This document shows, piece after piece, positions 44,077-55,497 of a DNA stretch of 64,000 bases. This stretch comes from Bolinopsis microptera (taxonomy: Eukaryota > Ctenophora > Tentaculata > Lobata > Bolinopsidae). The notes beneath the pieces are model-generated. The model had not been told where the DNA came from, searched no databases, and saw only the letters and a list, made by a program, of their open reading frames with translations. The stretch covers positions 25,261,799-25,325,798 of the forward strand of contig NC_087072.1 in NCBI RefSeq assembly GCF_026151205.1, written 5' to 3'. The first letter of the stretch is position 1. Each line of letters opens with the position of its first letter. The translations under genes were made by a program, and so were the position numbers.

Positions 44077-45845
44077 TCAACCACGGTGATATCTGAAAGG
44101 ACTGTTAGGCTCATGGTGGTAGAGCCACGCACAGTTCCTGTGGCGTGGCAGTTCTGATCCACATAACTTGCCAACGCAGTTGACAAGTTCATATGCAATG
44201 ATGCCATGCTTATCATTGCGGTCCCATACGTAGTATGAATGAACCCGCTTGATAACGGCATGGGCATCGTAAAATGTCAGATTGGGAATCACCCTGGCGA
44301 GATTCACCATACATAGATTAAAATCATCAATTTCTCTGTTCAACCAACCAATTCTATAGTTAAAGACAAAGCACAAAAAACAAACTGTGTGCTTTTGTTG
44401 CTCTTACAGCTTTCGACAAGGCGGGGACAAAAGTTATCAGCCAGACTCTTGGCAGATTTTCCATACCGTGAAAGATCGTTTATGCCACATGAGATGATCA
44501 CAGTTTTGGCATGTTTGAGGTCATGATCCAAAGAGTCTATGAGCTGGTAGTTCAAACGCTTCTGACAGCGGTGGCCGGGTATCTGATCGAACAACCATTC
44601 AGGTGTTTCACGATGAATAGAGTCATGTATGAATAGGACCCTGGAGTGACGAGACTGAGAGGAGGAGTTCTGAGCTGGAGGGGCAACAGGTGGTATCCGA
44701 TGGAGAGCTGGAGGTGCAGGCACAGTGCATGACTCTTGTTGTTTCAGTTTGCGGAAAGTCAGTGAAATGCGTGGAAACCTTACCGAGATATCGCGGTCAA
44801 TGCCGTGGCGCCAGTTGTCCTGATCTGCTCGTGACATGACGTAAAGTGAACCGTGCTCAAGTGGAATGTTATGCTCGACAAAGGGGCCTACTGTACTTGA
44901 TATCCTAAGGTTTCTAGGTGCTCCAATCGACACTGTATAAATTTGACTATCCTCCATTATGCTAGGTTCGCTGTCATTATGCATCGGTATGCCGACCGAT
45001 CCGTCCTTGTATAAAGTGCAAAGGCAAGTGTAGTTCTCTGGGGTTATGTCAGCGTCCAGTTTTTGCAGTTGCTCGTACACATGTTCCAGAGTGGGTGGAA
45101 GTGGCCCAACAGAGACAGGATGTGAGGTTCTGCCGTACGTGTAGGGGACGGAGCCATAATAAGTTGTGATACGGCCTCCAGGGTGGTGCATGTCAAAGTT
45201 TAGCTCACTTGAAACTTTATCAAAAGTTAACTCGGAAAGATCGCACTCTAAAATTCTTACCGGCGAATGAGGCATACTTGTAACTTCTCTGGAAGTGTAG
45301 AGGTTCTGCGAGGGGGCTTCAGAGATGAGAGTTGCAGTCTGCTGTGTGATGAGGGTGGTCTGTTTCTTCGTTTCATCAGAGACTTCTTCGATCGCCGTCA
45401 GAGCACGTTCTGTTAGATGTTTCACCGCCTTCTCGCACTCCCCATTAACAGTACATGAAAGTAAGTTAGCTGCCGCAGTTAGACTATTCATGGATTGATC
45501 TACATCAACGACTATTTGACGTGTTAGATATTGTTTGATGGCGGCTTGTTTGGTGTCAGGCTTAGTGGCTTTGCCAGTAAATGCGGAGTCAATTAAACGG
45601 AGCCTGTTGTATTCAAAATCTATATCTTCTTTGGAGAGGGTAGGTAAAACGTTTAAACACGTCTTAGCGCAAAACGTGTAAATTGATGGCACACCAAAGC
45701 CCAACATACCGAGGGAGGGTGCCTCCGTGTCGGAGGGTGACCCGGAGGCAGCAAGTTTAGTGATACTGTTCTTCCTAGCAGGAGTCTTCTTAGCAGCAGG
45801 AGTCTTGTTAGCAGCAGAGGTCGACTTGTTAAGATGGCCGGACAT
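44077..45845 (-). mobile_element. LINE ORF1 with AlkB-like 2OG-Fe(II) oxygenase and SGNH-hydrolase domains
   Basis: The main frame 45845-44340 (501 residues) continues after a frameshift in 44376-44077. Residues about 200-370 read as an AlkB-type dioxygenase: YTCLCTLYKDGSVGIPMHND (HxD iron ligands near 290), SIGAPRNLRI, HGSLYVMSRADQDNWRHGI (distal His near 347) and RISLTFR (2-oxoglutarate Arg). About 400-500 read as an SGNH hydrolase: RVLFIHDSIHRE (Ser block), VIISCGINDLS (GxND block) and, past the frameshift, NDKHGI (Asp-His block). The N terminus is basic and low complexity, and the middle is heptad-like. An esterase domain is known in CR1 ORF1; AlkB there is unusual. It lies 740 bp upstream of ORF2 on the same strand. 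Confidence 0.8.
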
Positions 45846-46290
45846 GATAAAATCAAGCAGTTTCTTATCAGCAAGTCAGTGCACTTGTGAAAAGATTAGA
45901 GAGCAAAAATGTTGATGCGTAATGTAAAGTAAAAATGATTGAATTTTGATTAGAATGATTAGAATTTTGCTAATTAGCTAATTGATAATTATTCAATTAA
46001 CTGATTATCTGACGTAAAAATTGTTAGAACAAAAGTTTTTCTTCATCGTAATATGAACACACTCGATTGATCTGCAACCTTTTACGATGTTCACAACTAA
46101 AGATATTCGACAAACAAGAAAGGTGGTAAAAAGTGGTAAAGTGGCAAAAAGTGGCCTTAAGACAAGTGGAAAAGTTTGGAAAAGTTGGTCAGCCATAGAG
46201 GGCACCTATTAGGACTCAAAAACGTCAAAAATCCTCTGAAAGCTTCGTGTGTCAGCAGATCGATTTTTTCAGACGGATTTGTCTGTACTA

Positions 46291-47374
46291 ATACCCTGTA
46301 TCATATTAGAGTTTCTGCAGAATACTAAAACTGTTAGAAACTATCGCTTGCACACCCAGTCAAATTGGAAAAGATTCTTTTTGGATGAGAAGCATATGCT
46401 ATAAAATATCTAAAAGCCTTCTTCCAATCTTCCCTTTACTTTTATTTAAAGCCCTTAGCGAAGATATAATACAAAATCCCACTTTGGGGCTAAGGGCTCT
46501 GTATGTAGCTGAAGATTGTAAGCTTATTAATCCAGATTATGCTCTTTCACACTTCTTCTATACACTAAATTGAAGTACAAAGAATTCCCTCTCGAAGAAT
46601 ACAAATTTCATATCGATTTTTGACCACCAGAATGAAAGTTTGAAAGGTCTCTCCGACCTCAGCAAATTATCGTTATGACTTATCGTATAAGGATCTACCG
46701 GATAGAAGAATAAATTGCTTGGCCACCAAAGGGAGAAAAATTGCAGCAAACAAGAACGCACTTCAATATAGGAGCCTGGACTCTGAATTAGGGTAACGTA
46801 CATTCCGAGGAAGAAATATCGATTGTCGATGCAAAACTTCCAGTTAATTCGCCGCGCGCCAAATCTTTCTGTCAAAGTGAGCGAATTCTTGTTTGAGTTA
46901 CATCTTACTTATTGCATCGCGCCTTACGCAAGCAATATATTATTATAGGACAAGGATAGGGACTTTCGTCAAAACTGTACCAAATCAAAAGTGTTTCAGT
47001 AAATAACTTAGAATATATTTACTTGAAACTTTCCAGTTAGTTATATGATTATAAGACGGATAATCTGTGCGCGGTTGGGTGAATTTGTAAGTGCCAAACT
47101 TGAGATATTCACTTCAAAGCTCAAACACAAGAAAATCTCCAAATGGGTATCTCAAATTTGGCACATAGAAATTCGCCAAAACTTGCACAGATTATCTTAT
47201 GACAAGTCTTATGACCATAAAAAAGTTTAAAGAAAAACATATATTCAGATCTCGAGATATATGCCTGTGTTTTGTAGAATTCGCTGATATCGGAGATATT
47301 TGGATTTTGAGATAATCGACTTTCGTCAAATGAGTTCCTCTGTAAACTGCTATGCCCCAAATTCGAGTTATTTG
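46291..47374. other. no gene; left flank of the satellite
   Basis: Contains an imperfect palindrome at about 47,035-47,225 (GTGCGCGGTTGGGTGAATTT against AAATTCGCCAAAACTTGCAC). The 70-bp stretch ending AAATTCGA (47,294-47,366) is repeated right after the satellite. Confidence 0.6.
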
Positions 47375-50300
47375 TTTATAATCACCGAGTCTAGTAATTG
47401 TTTAAGAGAGTTCTCTGGCAGTTACGAAACTCGAGAGACTGTGGGATACTGAAGGGAAAGGAAGCAGTTCTAACGAGCTCTTCTCAAACACAAGGATATA
47501 TTCTTGTGAACTCGGCTAGTATATATGAAACATTTGTCATGGAGTTGTAGAGGGAGTTATGTGCCTCGCCGGGCTAAAGTAGTGGATGACCTTGCTGTAC
47601 GGCAAGTTAAACAAGGATCTGAAACTACTAGGTTCCGTACAGACTCGACTCTGCACCCGTGTCAATATGTTCATTATATGCAAGCCTCTTGATTTATAAT
47701 CACCGAGTCTAGTAATTGTTTAAGAGAGTTCTCTGGCAGTTACGAAACTCGAGAGACTGTGGGATACTGAAGGGAAAGGAAGCAGTTCTAACGAGCTCTT
47801 CTCAAACACAAGGATATATTCTTGTGAACTCGGCTAGTATATATGAAACATTTGTCATGGAGTTGTAGAGGGAGTTATGTGCCTCGCCGGGCTAAAGTAG
47901 TGGATGACCTTGCTGTACGGCAAGTTAAACAAGGATCTGAAACTACTAGGTTCCGTACAGACTCGACTCTGCACCCGTGTCAATATGTTCATTATATGCA
48001 AGCCTCTTGATTTATAATCACCGAGTCTAGTAATTGTTTAAGAGAGTTCTCTGGCAGTTACGAAACTCGAGAGACTGTGGGATACTGAAGGGAAAGGAAG
48101 CAGTTCTAACGAGCTCTTCTCAAACACAAGGATATATTCTTGTGAACTCGGCTAGTATATATGAAACATTTGTCATGGAGTTGTAGAGGGAGTTATGTGC
48201 CTCGCCGGGCTAAAGTAGTGGATGACCTTGCTGTACGGCAAGTTAAACAAGGATCTGAAACTACTAGGTTCCGTACAGACTCGACTCTGCACCCGTGTCA
48301 ATATGTTCATTATATGCAAGCCTCTTGATTTATAATCACCGAGTCTAGTAATTGTTTAAGAGAGTTCTCTGGCAGTTACGAAACTCGAGAGACTGTGGGA
48401 TACTGAAGGGAAAGGAAGCAGTTCTAACGAGCTCTTCTCAAACACAAGGATATATTCTTGTGAACTCGGCTAGTATATATGAAACATTTGTCATGGAGTT
48501 GTAGAGGGAGTTATGTGCCTCGCCGGGCTAAAGTAGTGGATGACCTTGCTGTACGGCAAGTTAAACAAGGATCTGAAACTACTAGGTTCCGTACAGACTC
48601 GACTCTGCACCCGTGTCAATATGTTCATTATATGCAAGCCTCTTGATTTATAATCACCGAGTCTAGTAATTGTTTAAGAGAGTTCTCTGGCAGTTACGAA
48701 ACTCGAGAGACTGTGGGATACTGAAGGGAAAGGTAGCAGTTCTAACGAGCTCTTCTCAAACACAAGGATATATTCTTGTGAACTCGGCTAGTATATATGA
48801 AACATTTGTCATGGAGTTGTAGAGGGAGTTATGTGCCTCGCCGGGCTAAAGTAGTGGATGACCTTGCTGTACGGCAAGTTAAACAAGGATCTGAAACTAC
48901 TAGGTTCCGTACAGACTCGACTCTGCACCCGTGTCAATATGTTCATTATATGCAAGCCTCTTGATTTATAATCACCGAGTCTAGTAATTGTTTAAGAGAG
49001 TTCTCTGGCAGTTACGAAACTCGAGAGACTGTGGGATACTGAAGGGAAAGGAAGCAGTTCTAACGAGCTCTTCTCAAACACAAGGATATATTCTTGTGAA
49101 CTCGGCTAGTATATATGAAACATTTGTCATGGAGTTGTAGAGGGAGTTATGTGCCTCGCCGGGCTAAAGTAGTGGATGACCTTGCTGTACGGCAAGTTAA
49201 ACAAGGATCTGAAACTACTAGGTTCCGTACAGACTCGACTCTGCACCCGTGTCAATATGTTCATTATATGCAAGCCTCTTGATTTATAATCACCGAGTCT
49301 AGTAATTGTTTAAGAGAGTTCTCTGGCAGTTACGAAACTCGAGAGACTGTGGGATACTGAAGGGAAAGGAAGCAGTTCTAACGAGCTCTTCTCAAACACA
49401 AGGATATATTCTTGTGAACTCGGCTAGTATATATGAAACATTTGTCATGGAGTTGTAGAGGGAGTTATGTGCCTCGCCGGGCTAAAGTAGTGGATGACCT
49501 TGCTGTACGGCAAGTTAAACAAGGATCTGAAACTACTAGGTTCCGTACAGACTCGACTCTGCACCCGTGTCAATATGTTCATTATATGCAAGCCTCTTGA
49601 TTTATAATCACCGAGTCTAGTAATTGTTTAAGAGAGTTCTCTGGCAGTTACGAAACTCGAGAGACTGTGGGATACTGAAGGGAAAGGAAGCAGTTCTAAC
49701 GAGCTCTTCTCAAACACAAGGATATATTCTTGTGAACTCGGCTAGTATATATGAAACATTTGTCATGGAGTTGTAGAGGGAGTTATGTGCCTCGCCGGGC
49801 TAAAGTAGTGGATGACCTTGCTGTACGGCAAGTTAAACAAGGATCTGAAACTACTAGGTTCCGTACAGACTCGACTCTGCACCCGTGTCAATATGTTCAT
49901 TATATGCAAGCCTCTTGATTTATAATCACCGAGTCTAGTAATTGTTTAAGAGAGTTCTCTGGCAGTTACGAAACTCGAGAGACTGTGGGATACTGAAGGG
50001 AAAGGAAGCAGTTCTAACGAGCTCTTCTCAAACACAAGGATATATTCTTGTGAACTCGGCTAGTATATATGAAACATTTGTCATGGAGTTGTAGAGGGAG
50101 TTATGTGCCTCGCCGGGCTAAAGTAGTGGATGACCTTGCTGTACGGCAAGTTAAACAAGGATCTGAAACTACTAGGTTCCGTACAGACTCGACTCTGCAC
50201 CCGTGTCAATATGTTCATTATATGCAAGCCTCTTGATTTATAATCACCGAGTCTAGTAATTGTTTAAGAGAGTTCTCTGGCAGTTACGAAACTCGAGAGA

Positions 50301-50554
50301 CTGTGGGATACTGAAGGGAAAGGAAGCAGTTCTAACGAGCTCTTCTCAAACACAAGGATATATTCTTGTGAACTCGGCTAGTATATATGAAACATTTGTC
50401 ATGGAGTTGTAGAGGGAGTTATGTGCCTCGCCGGGCTAAAGTAGTGGATGACCTTGCTGTACGGCAAGTTAAACAAGGATCTGAAACTACTAGGTTCCGT
50501 ACAGACTCGACTCTGCACCCGTGTCAATATGTTCATTATATGCAAGCCTCTTGA
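47375..50554. repeat. 318-bp satellite, ten tandem copies
   Basis: Units start TTTATAATCACCGAGTC at 47375, 47693, 48011, 48329, 48647, 48965, 49283, 49601, 49919 and 50237, an exact 318-bp period. The copies are almost identical; copy 5 has GGTAGCAG for GGAAGCAG at about 48733. I see no reading frame, no 5S rRNA or snRNA similarity and no hammerhead core in either strand. Confidence 0.97.
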
Positions 50555-51268
50555 TTTATATTTGGATTTTGAGATAATCGACTTTCGTCAAATGAGTTCC
50601 TCTGTAAACTGCTATGCCCCAAATTCGATGACCTTCGCGATAATTTAGTCACATCTATCAATTTTATGTATCTATTGGATTTTGAAAATATACCATCGGT
50701 GCAGTTAAGTTAATATCGAAGATTAAGAACTTGCAAAAGAAAATTAAAGAGGAACTTTTAGCCTCAAAATTGAATTATCCAAAAATAGATGTGTTATGAT
50801 GTTAGTTTACAAAAAGCAAAAATATAGAAAAAGCATGCTGTTTCATCCCAATCAGTAATTTATAAAACAGAGTTCAACTTCATACATTTCAGTAGATTTT
50901 AAAATAATAATCACAGTTTGAACTCTAATAACCTAATGAAAACATCGTCATAAAACTTTTGTGATGTTAACAGAAAAACAGATATCAGCAGAGTCGAATT
51001 GTGATTTCGTATCACAATTGCATTGTGAGCGCGATAACAGAGAAAACTGTTATAGAGCCTCGTGACACAGCCGGTTTTCAGCAAAATAGGGATTTACTGC
51101 AACATACACTGATATAGGAGAGCAGCCAGCTATAACCAATTGCAATTCTTGGTATTTCATCTCTGTCAATCTCCACTTCTAACAATATGTCAAGTTTTAC
51201 GGCCGACCTTCTAATTTTGAATCTTGTTGTCAGACCTTTTCACAACAGCCACCTTTGTTCTGTTGCTG
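50555..51268. other. right flank of the satellite
   Basis: About 70 bp (50,557-50,627: TTGGATTTTGAGATAATCGA to CCCCAAATTCGA) duplicates the left flank of the satellite. The rest is AT-rich with no exon recognised. Confidence 0.7.
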
Positions 51269-54200
51269 TTAACATACCCAAGGAAAATCAGTAAACTTTT
51301 CGATAAATTCATCATCTTCTTTTGTTAACAAAGGAGCCTCATCGTAGTCATCAAAGTTTGCAGTATCTCCTGGGCCCTCCAACTCCGGAACGAAGGGGGC
51401 TCGGATTTTCTGATCAAATATGTCGGCTAGATTTAATCTCCTGGGAAAGTTCAACATTGGTTGGGACTTAAATTATTAATGATGCTCAATATCATGTTGT
51501 TCAAAAGTTAAGTTAGACGAGGAAATAGCAGCCTCATAAATTATCACGTGTTCCAACACACTAGTTCATTATCATCAAGTCGGCTTTTGAAACATAGCAA
51601 TCTAAAGTAAAATAACAAATTACCAAACAGCGCTCAATGAGCGCTGTTTGGTAATTTGTTATTTTGCCGCTCATCGCATTTTTTAAGGATTCTTACTTGA
51701 AAAAGTTATGTTCCACGATTTCCTTGACACCTTTTCTCAAGTTTCCAACTCGTTTAGTTGGATCAGTCATCAGCAGCATTCGTATCAGTTCTTTACAATC
51801 CTTCGTAAGCTTGCACGAGAACCGTACCTTTGCCTCTAACGCCTGATGGTTACAAGAAAGTAACTCCAAGATCATATAATAGGAATTATTTCAAAAAACT
51901 TTCTACTGATCTTGTGTGTTTTTAAACTATCTCTATTTCAGAGTATTAAAAGAAACATCGTAGTGAGGCAAGCCTGTGAAGTAAACAAGCTTTTGCATGA
52001 GGTATGAAAGTCGAGGAGATATTTTAACGAAAATCTTGAAAGAATGAACATGACGTTGTGATGTTGACGATCACAGTTGGCTGCAGGCCGTCTAGCACAA
52101 TGAAAACGCAAACTTTCACGCTTACTATAGGTTATACAAATCACATATCATTTAAAGAAGGAATTTGCTCGCATAAATTGACAGAATAAATCCTATGAAA
52201 TCCCCTTCATGGCCACGGGAGGCCTTAAAATGATTTTCCAGTGATATAACATTATATAACATTTAAATATATAACAATATATGGATCATTTTTCATTCAG
52301 CAATCATCTTGGAAACGTATCAAATTCCTTAAAATATTTGTCCGCATCTGCAGTTTTCAAAGGAGCAATGCTTTTATAACTCGGGAAATTTCTAGTATCT
52401 CCAGTAAACTCTAGTTTAGGAATGTATGGCGCTTTGATTTTCTGTTTAAGTAGATTCTGCCACGTTACTCGTTTGAAAAACGGGTGGCTTTTGATACCAA
52501 ACGCCCCCTCTTTCAAGTTGCCCAATCGTTTGGTTGGATCGCTTTGAAGTATCGCAAAGATGAAATGTCTGAAATCGTCGGAGACGTCTTTCGGGAAAGT
52601 TATCAAGGTTTCTTCTACAACGGAACGCTGAAAAAAGCTATAAATTATAACAGTTGCTTAACAGCTAAGATCTCACTGCAAAATCGTACAGCAGGGTGAC
52701 TCATAATAATTGAGGCGTTGGTTAGTATAATATCTTTGATAATCTCAGCAAAAGGTACAAATTCTAATTATTTCAGCTTGACGAGTCCACATGTCAAATT
52801 TTACTTTAAAGAAGCACAAACCTTGTACTTTAAAGAAGCTCACAAACCTTGCTGTCAGAAGTGATTAGAGCCCGTGATACGCAGGCAGGTACAGAGCAGG
52901 GGTTATCAGTAATCAAACTGTTGCTACTCCCTCTGGAATTAGTACTTCCACAACTACCTAAACTGGAGAGCTGGCGAGTTATATTCTTTATGACATCAGC
53001 CCGCATCCCATGTTGACTGTCTGAATTGAAACGGGAGTGGTTCATGTAAATTCCCTTTTGTCCCATGTGCAGCTGGTGTCCCATTCTGAGCCATTCCTGC
53101 AGGGTTTGTGCAGGCCATCAGCTAGGGTGAAGGTGAGATGTTGGTCAGTTGTAATGAACACGTTATGTAGACGTGTTAGTTGCATTTCTTTGAAGTGTTT
53201 ATTACCTGTTTATAGATTTCCATAGGATTCTCTGAGTAGAATGGGGGATGTCCACAGACCATTTCAAACAACAAAACTCCAAAAGCCCACCAGTCGACTG
53301 CTTTGTGATAGCTGAAAAATTCAAATTCGCAAAGACGAAAAAGATGAGACAAACCATATTATCAAACTTCCTCAAAAATCACCTGATCAAATTGCACAAT
53401 CAGAAAATTAATTCGTACCCTTGACAGAGAATAATTTCAGGAGCGAGATACTCAGGAGTGCCACACAGAGTAAATGTCCTTCCCAAGCACCGTTTAGCGA
53501 AACCAAAGTCAGTGAGTTTGAGGTAGCCATTGGCTGTGAACAAGATGTTCTCCGGCTTTAGATCTCGGTACAAGATGTCCATGTTGTGCAGGTATTGCAG
53601 AGCCGCTAGAACCTGAACACTGTTTTGTTGTGACTGCTTAATTAGTTAATAAAGCCGATGAGCATTCAATGTTTAAACACATTTAATATATTTGAAGCAC
53701 AACCGAATTTGCAACTGATTTATCTTTTTTAATTCCAAAAGAGTTTTTAATCAGAAAGCGACTCGAGTATGAATAATGTACAATTAAGAATTTTGAAAGT
53801 TACCTGTGCGCCATAGAAAGTTGCAGTTATTTCAGGTATTCTTCCAACACTTCTAAGGAGTGAAAAGAGTTCACCACCGGGAACGAATTCAAATACCATG
53901 TACAGGTAGGCGTTATCCTGTCCAAAACTCAACAGATTTACCAGGAATTCCATAGGTGGAATAGTTCCCATTATCTTGTATTCTGAGTAAGTGTGCTCCA
54001 GCTGAAATACAGTTAACGGTGAGATGTTGTTACAAGCTAGGGTATATTGTTAACAATGACTCTAGTTTAACGGTGAGATTTTGTTACAAGCTAGGGTATA
54101 TTGTTAACAATGTCTCTAGTTTAACGGTGAGATGTTGTTACAAATAGCTAGGGTATATTGTTAACAATGACTCTAGTAAGCAACTACCGTTAAATTTGGT

Positions 54201-54776
54201 CCAGTACATTTAATCGGTCATGTGATAAACTAAACCAGACACACAGTGACAGCATTATTTTTGGTAAATTGCATTTTAGATTGATCTGAGTACTTTCTGA
54301 AGTGGGGTGTTGAAAGTTATCCAACTGCTATATTACATATTTCTTTAAATGTTGTCATCACAATACCTGCTCTTTTTCCATGATACAATCCTTACTAAGA
54401 CACTTTACCGCCAGATACTTTTCAGCGTTCTTCTCATTACACACCATCACACGACCAAACGAGCCAGTACCAACTGTCCTGTGAGTTTTAGATCAGAAGT
54501 ATTAAAACTAGCATTATTATTTATCAAGCACGTGTTAATTATATTGAAGATAACCTCAAAATATTAGTCACGTGAGTCAATCACTCGATTGAGAACATAT
54601 TTAAAGTTGAATTAAACTTACTTCAACAAGTCGTACTCAGTTACATCAAAATATTTTACAAGTTCGGCGTTCTTAGACTCGAGGTCCCATTTACCCGCAA
54701 ACTCCTCCTTCATTTTATGAAGGTATTTTTTAATGTCTTCATCTTCCGAGCCAGGATTAGTTATTACATTACCCAT
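51269..54776 (-). CDS. cAMP-dependent protein kinase catalytic subunit, isoform b (canonical C-tail)
   Basis: Exons 54776-54622, 54478-54367, 54001-53804, 53612-53419, 53311-53206, 51842-51697 and 51440-51269 join in phase to 360 residues, close to the usual 350. MGNV fits N-myristoylation. Kinase landmarks: GTGSFG loop, AVKCLSK (Lys72), SEYKIM (Glu91), [17 protein letters not shown], the activation loop [16 protein letters not shown] with the Thr197 equivalent, and [12 protein letters not shown]. The last two exons give [36 protein letters not shown] and the hydrophobic tail EKFTDF. The AGC-kinase C-tail is complete and the regulatory-subunit contact loop is recognisable. The sequence is diverged throughout. 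ATG 54776 follows TTTATTTTAG by one base. Confidence 0.9.
51609..51665. other. 27-bp perfect hairpin in PKA intron 6b-7b
   Basis: AAAATAACAAATTACCAAAC plus AGCGCTC pairs without a mismatch with 51639-51665 around the loop AAT. It lies 32 nt past the donor of exon 6b. It may be a splicing-relevant RNA structure, a small-RNA precursor or a tiny palindromic insertion. Confidence 0.9.
52304..52627 (-). CDS. PKA catalytic subunit, alternative C-terminal exon 6a
   Basis: After AGCTTTTTTCAG this 324-nt exon enters in phase 0, exactly like exon 6b, so exon 5 (ending IYKQ) can splice to either. It encodes the entire lower C-lobe and tail in one exon: [48 protein letters not shown] and KEFDTFPR. It is three residues longer than 6b at the start and lacks the acidic NFDDY tail. 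It reads as a complete functional alternative, not a decayed duplicate. Confidence 0.8.
   Translation of the reverse strand, partial: RSVVEETLITFPKDVSDDFRHFIFAILQSDPTKRLGNLKEGAFGIKSHPFFKRVTWQNLLKQKIKAPYIPKLEFTGDTRNFPSYKSIAPLKTADADKYFKEFDTFPR
52848..53096 (-). CDS. PKA catalytic subunit, optional in-frame 83-codon exon
   Basis: Between exon 5 and exon 6a lies an open 249-nt stretch with a good acceptor (CAAACCCTGCAG) and donor (AAG|GTTTGT), phase 0 on both sides. It reads [20 protein letters not shown], then a serine-rich part ([18 protein letters not shown]). If used, it would insert 83 residues after helix F/G (IYKQ), a place where kinases seldom carry inserts. The donor region CTTTAAAGAAGC-CACAAACCTTG is duplicated just downstream, giving a second potential donor. 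It has no homology I recognise. Confidence 0.5.
54013..54178. repeat. 54-bp tandem repeat, three copies, in PKA intron 2
   Basis: TTAACGGTGAGATGTTGTTA begins a 54-bp unit at 54013, 54067 and 54121 (third copy with small insertions). It lies just upstream of exon 3. Confidence 0.9.
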
Positions 54777-55152
54777 GCTAAAATAAATGATTTCGAAAAC
54801 TTGTCAGTATTAATTAAAGCGTGGTAATTACCATAAATAAAATCAATTTCAGATAAAGGTTTTCACATATTAACTTTAAGATAAAACTTGTTGAATGTTT
54901 ATATGTAGCAAACATAATAAGACACTACGCAATACTCAAATAAATGTCCCATTCATGAATCATATCCATTGCAATTTGCATTATTAATTATGTATCATAT
55001 TATAGGCTATACTATAGCTAACACAACTTAACTCATTCATCAAATTGCAACTTCAATCTTTGACGCAAGAAACAGCATCACACAAATATACATTAATAAA
55101 AAAGAGCGATTGACCAAGCATAACTGTAATACATATAATATCATTTTGTTAT

Positions 55153-55497
55153 TCATTCATTTAACTCCAACAAATCTTCATCATCATACATTCCGAGAGG
55201 ATCATCAACGACTCTCTGTCGTAAGTCGTCAAAAAGTCCCTCAAGACATGACTCATCGCCCTCACATTCATTGTCAATACTCTCCATAAGGATCGTTTCT
55301 TTTGATGTTCCATAATCGAGGTCCTCATCATACCCCTCTCCAGTCAAGTAGTAGATAAGATCGTCTATAACATCTCCAACACAAGTTATCTCGTTGTCAC
55401 AGTAATCACCTGTTATGTCTAGGAGGGTGGTTATAGTTTGCCTCTCTTCCTCCCCTATACATAATCCCATCAAAAGTAGAAGAATTGTGAGTTTCAT
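55153..55497 (-). CDS. small acidic secreted protein, C-x5-C tandem family, member 1
   Basis: 114 residues in one exon. Signal peptide MKLTILLLLMGLCIG. The mature part is very acidic and is an internal duplication: LLDITGDYCDNEITCVGDV followed by DDLIYYLTGE, and LMESIDNECEGDESCLEGL followed by FDDLRQRV. Each half has C-x5-C. A YGTSKET linker joins the halves, and the C terminus is a run of Asp/Glu (MYDDEDLLELNE). I recognise no family; it is not an EF-hand. ATG follows CATTTTCAG by 4 nt. Two relatives lie directly upstream on the same strand. Confidence 0.8.
   Translation of the reverse strand: MKLTILLLLMGLCIGEEERQTITTLLDITGDYCDNEITCVGDVIDDLIYYLTGEGYDEDLDYGTSKETILMESIDNECEGDESCLEGLFDDLRQRVVDDPLGMYDDEDLLELNE

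Larger units (their letters stand above)
37624..46290. mobile_element. 8.7-kb unit bounded by 334-bp inverted repeats, enclosing a foldback element and a LINE
   Basis: The arms at 37624-37959 and 45957-46290 are near-identical reverse complements; the short frame MPSMADQLF appears in both with two amino-acid differences. The outer ends are TAGTACAGACAAATCCG and CGGATTTGTCTGTACTA, both next to ATA, a possible short target duplication. The LINE (minus strand) and the 1.5-kb foldback lie between the arms. Either a TIR transposon was invaded by other elements, or two copies of a MITE lie by chance on either side. Confidence 0.7.

Noticed and set aside
47375-50554. Satellite unit as a 5S rRNA, snRNA, spliced-leader or hammerhead repeat
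   Set aside because: No 5S boxes, no Sm site next to a leader-like donor, and no CTGATGA...GAAA core on either strand.
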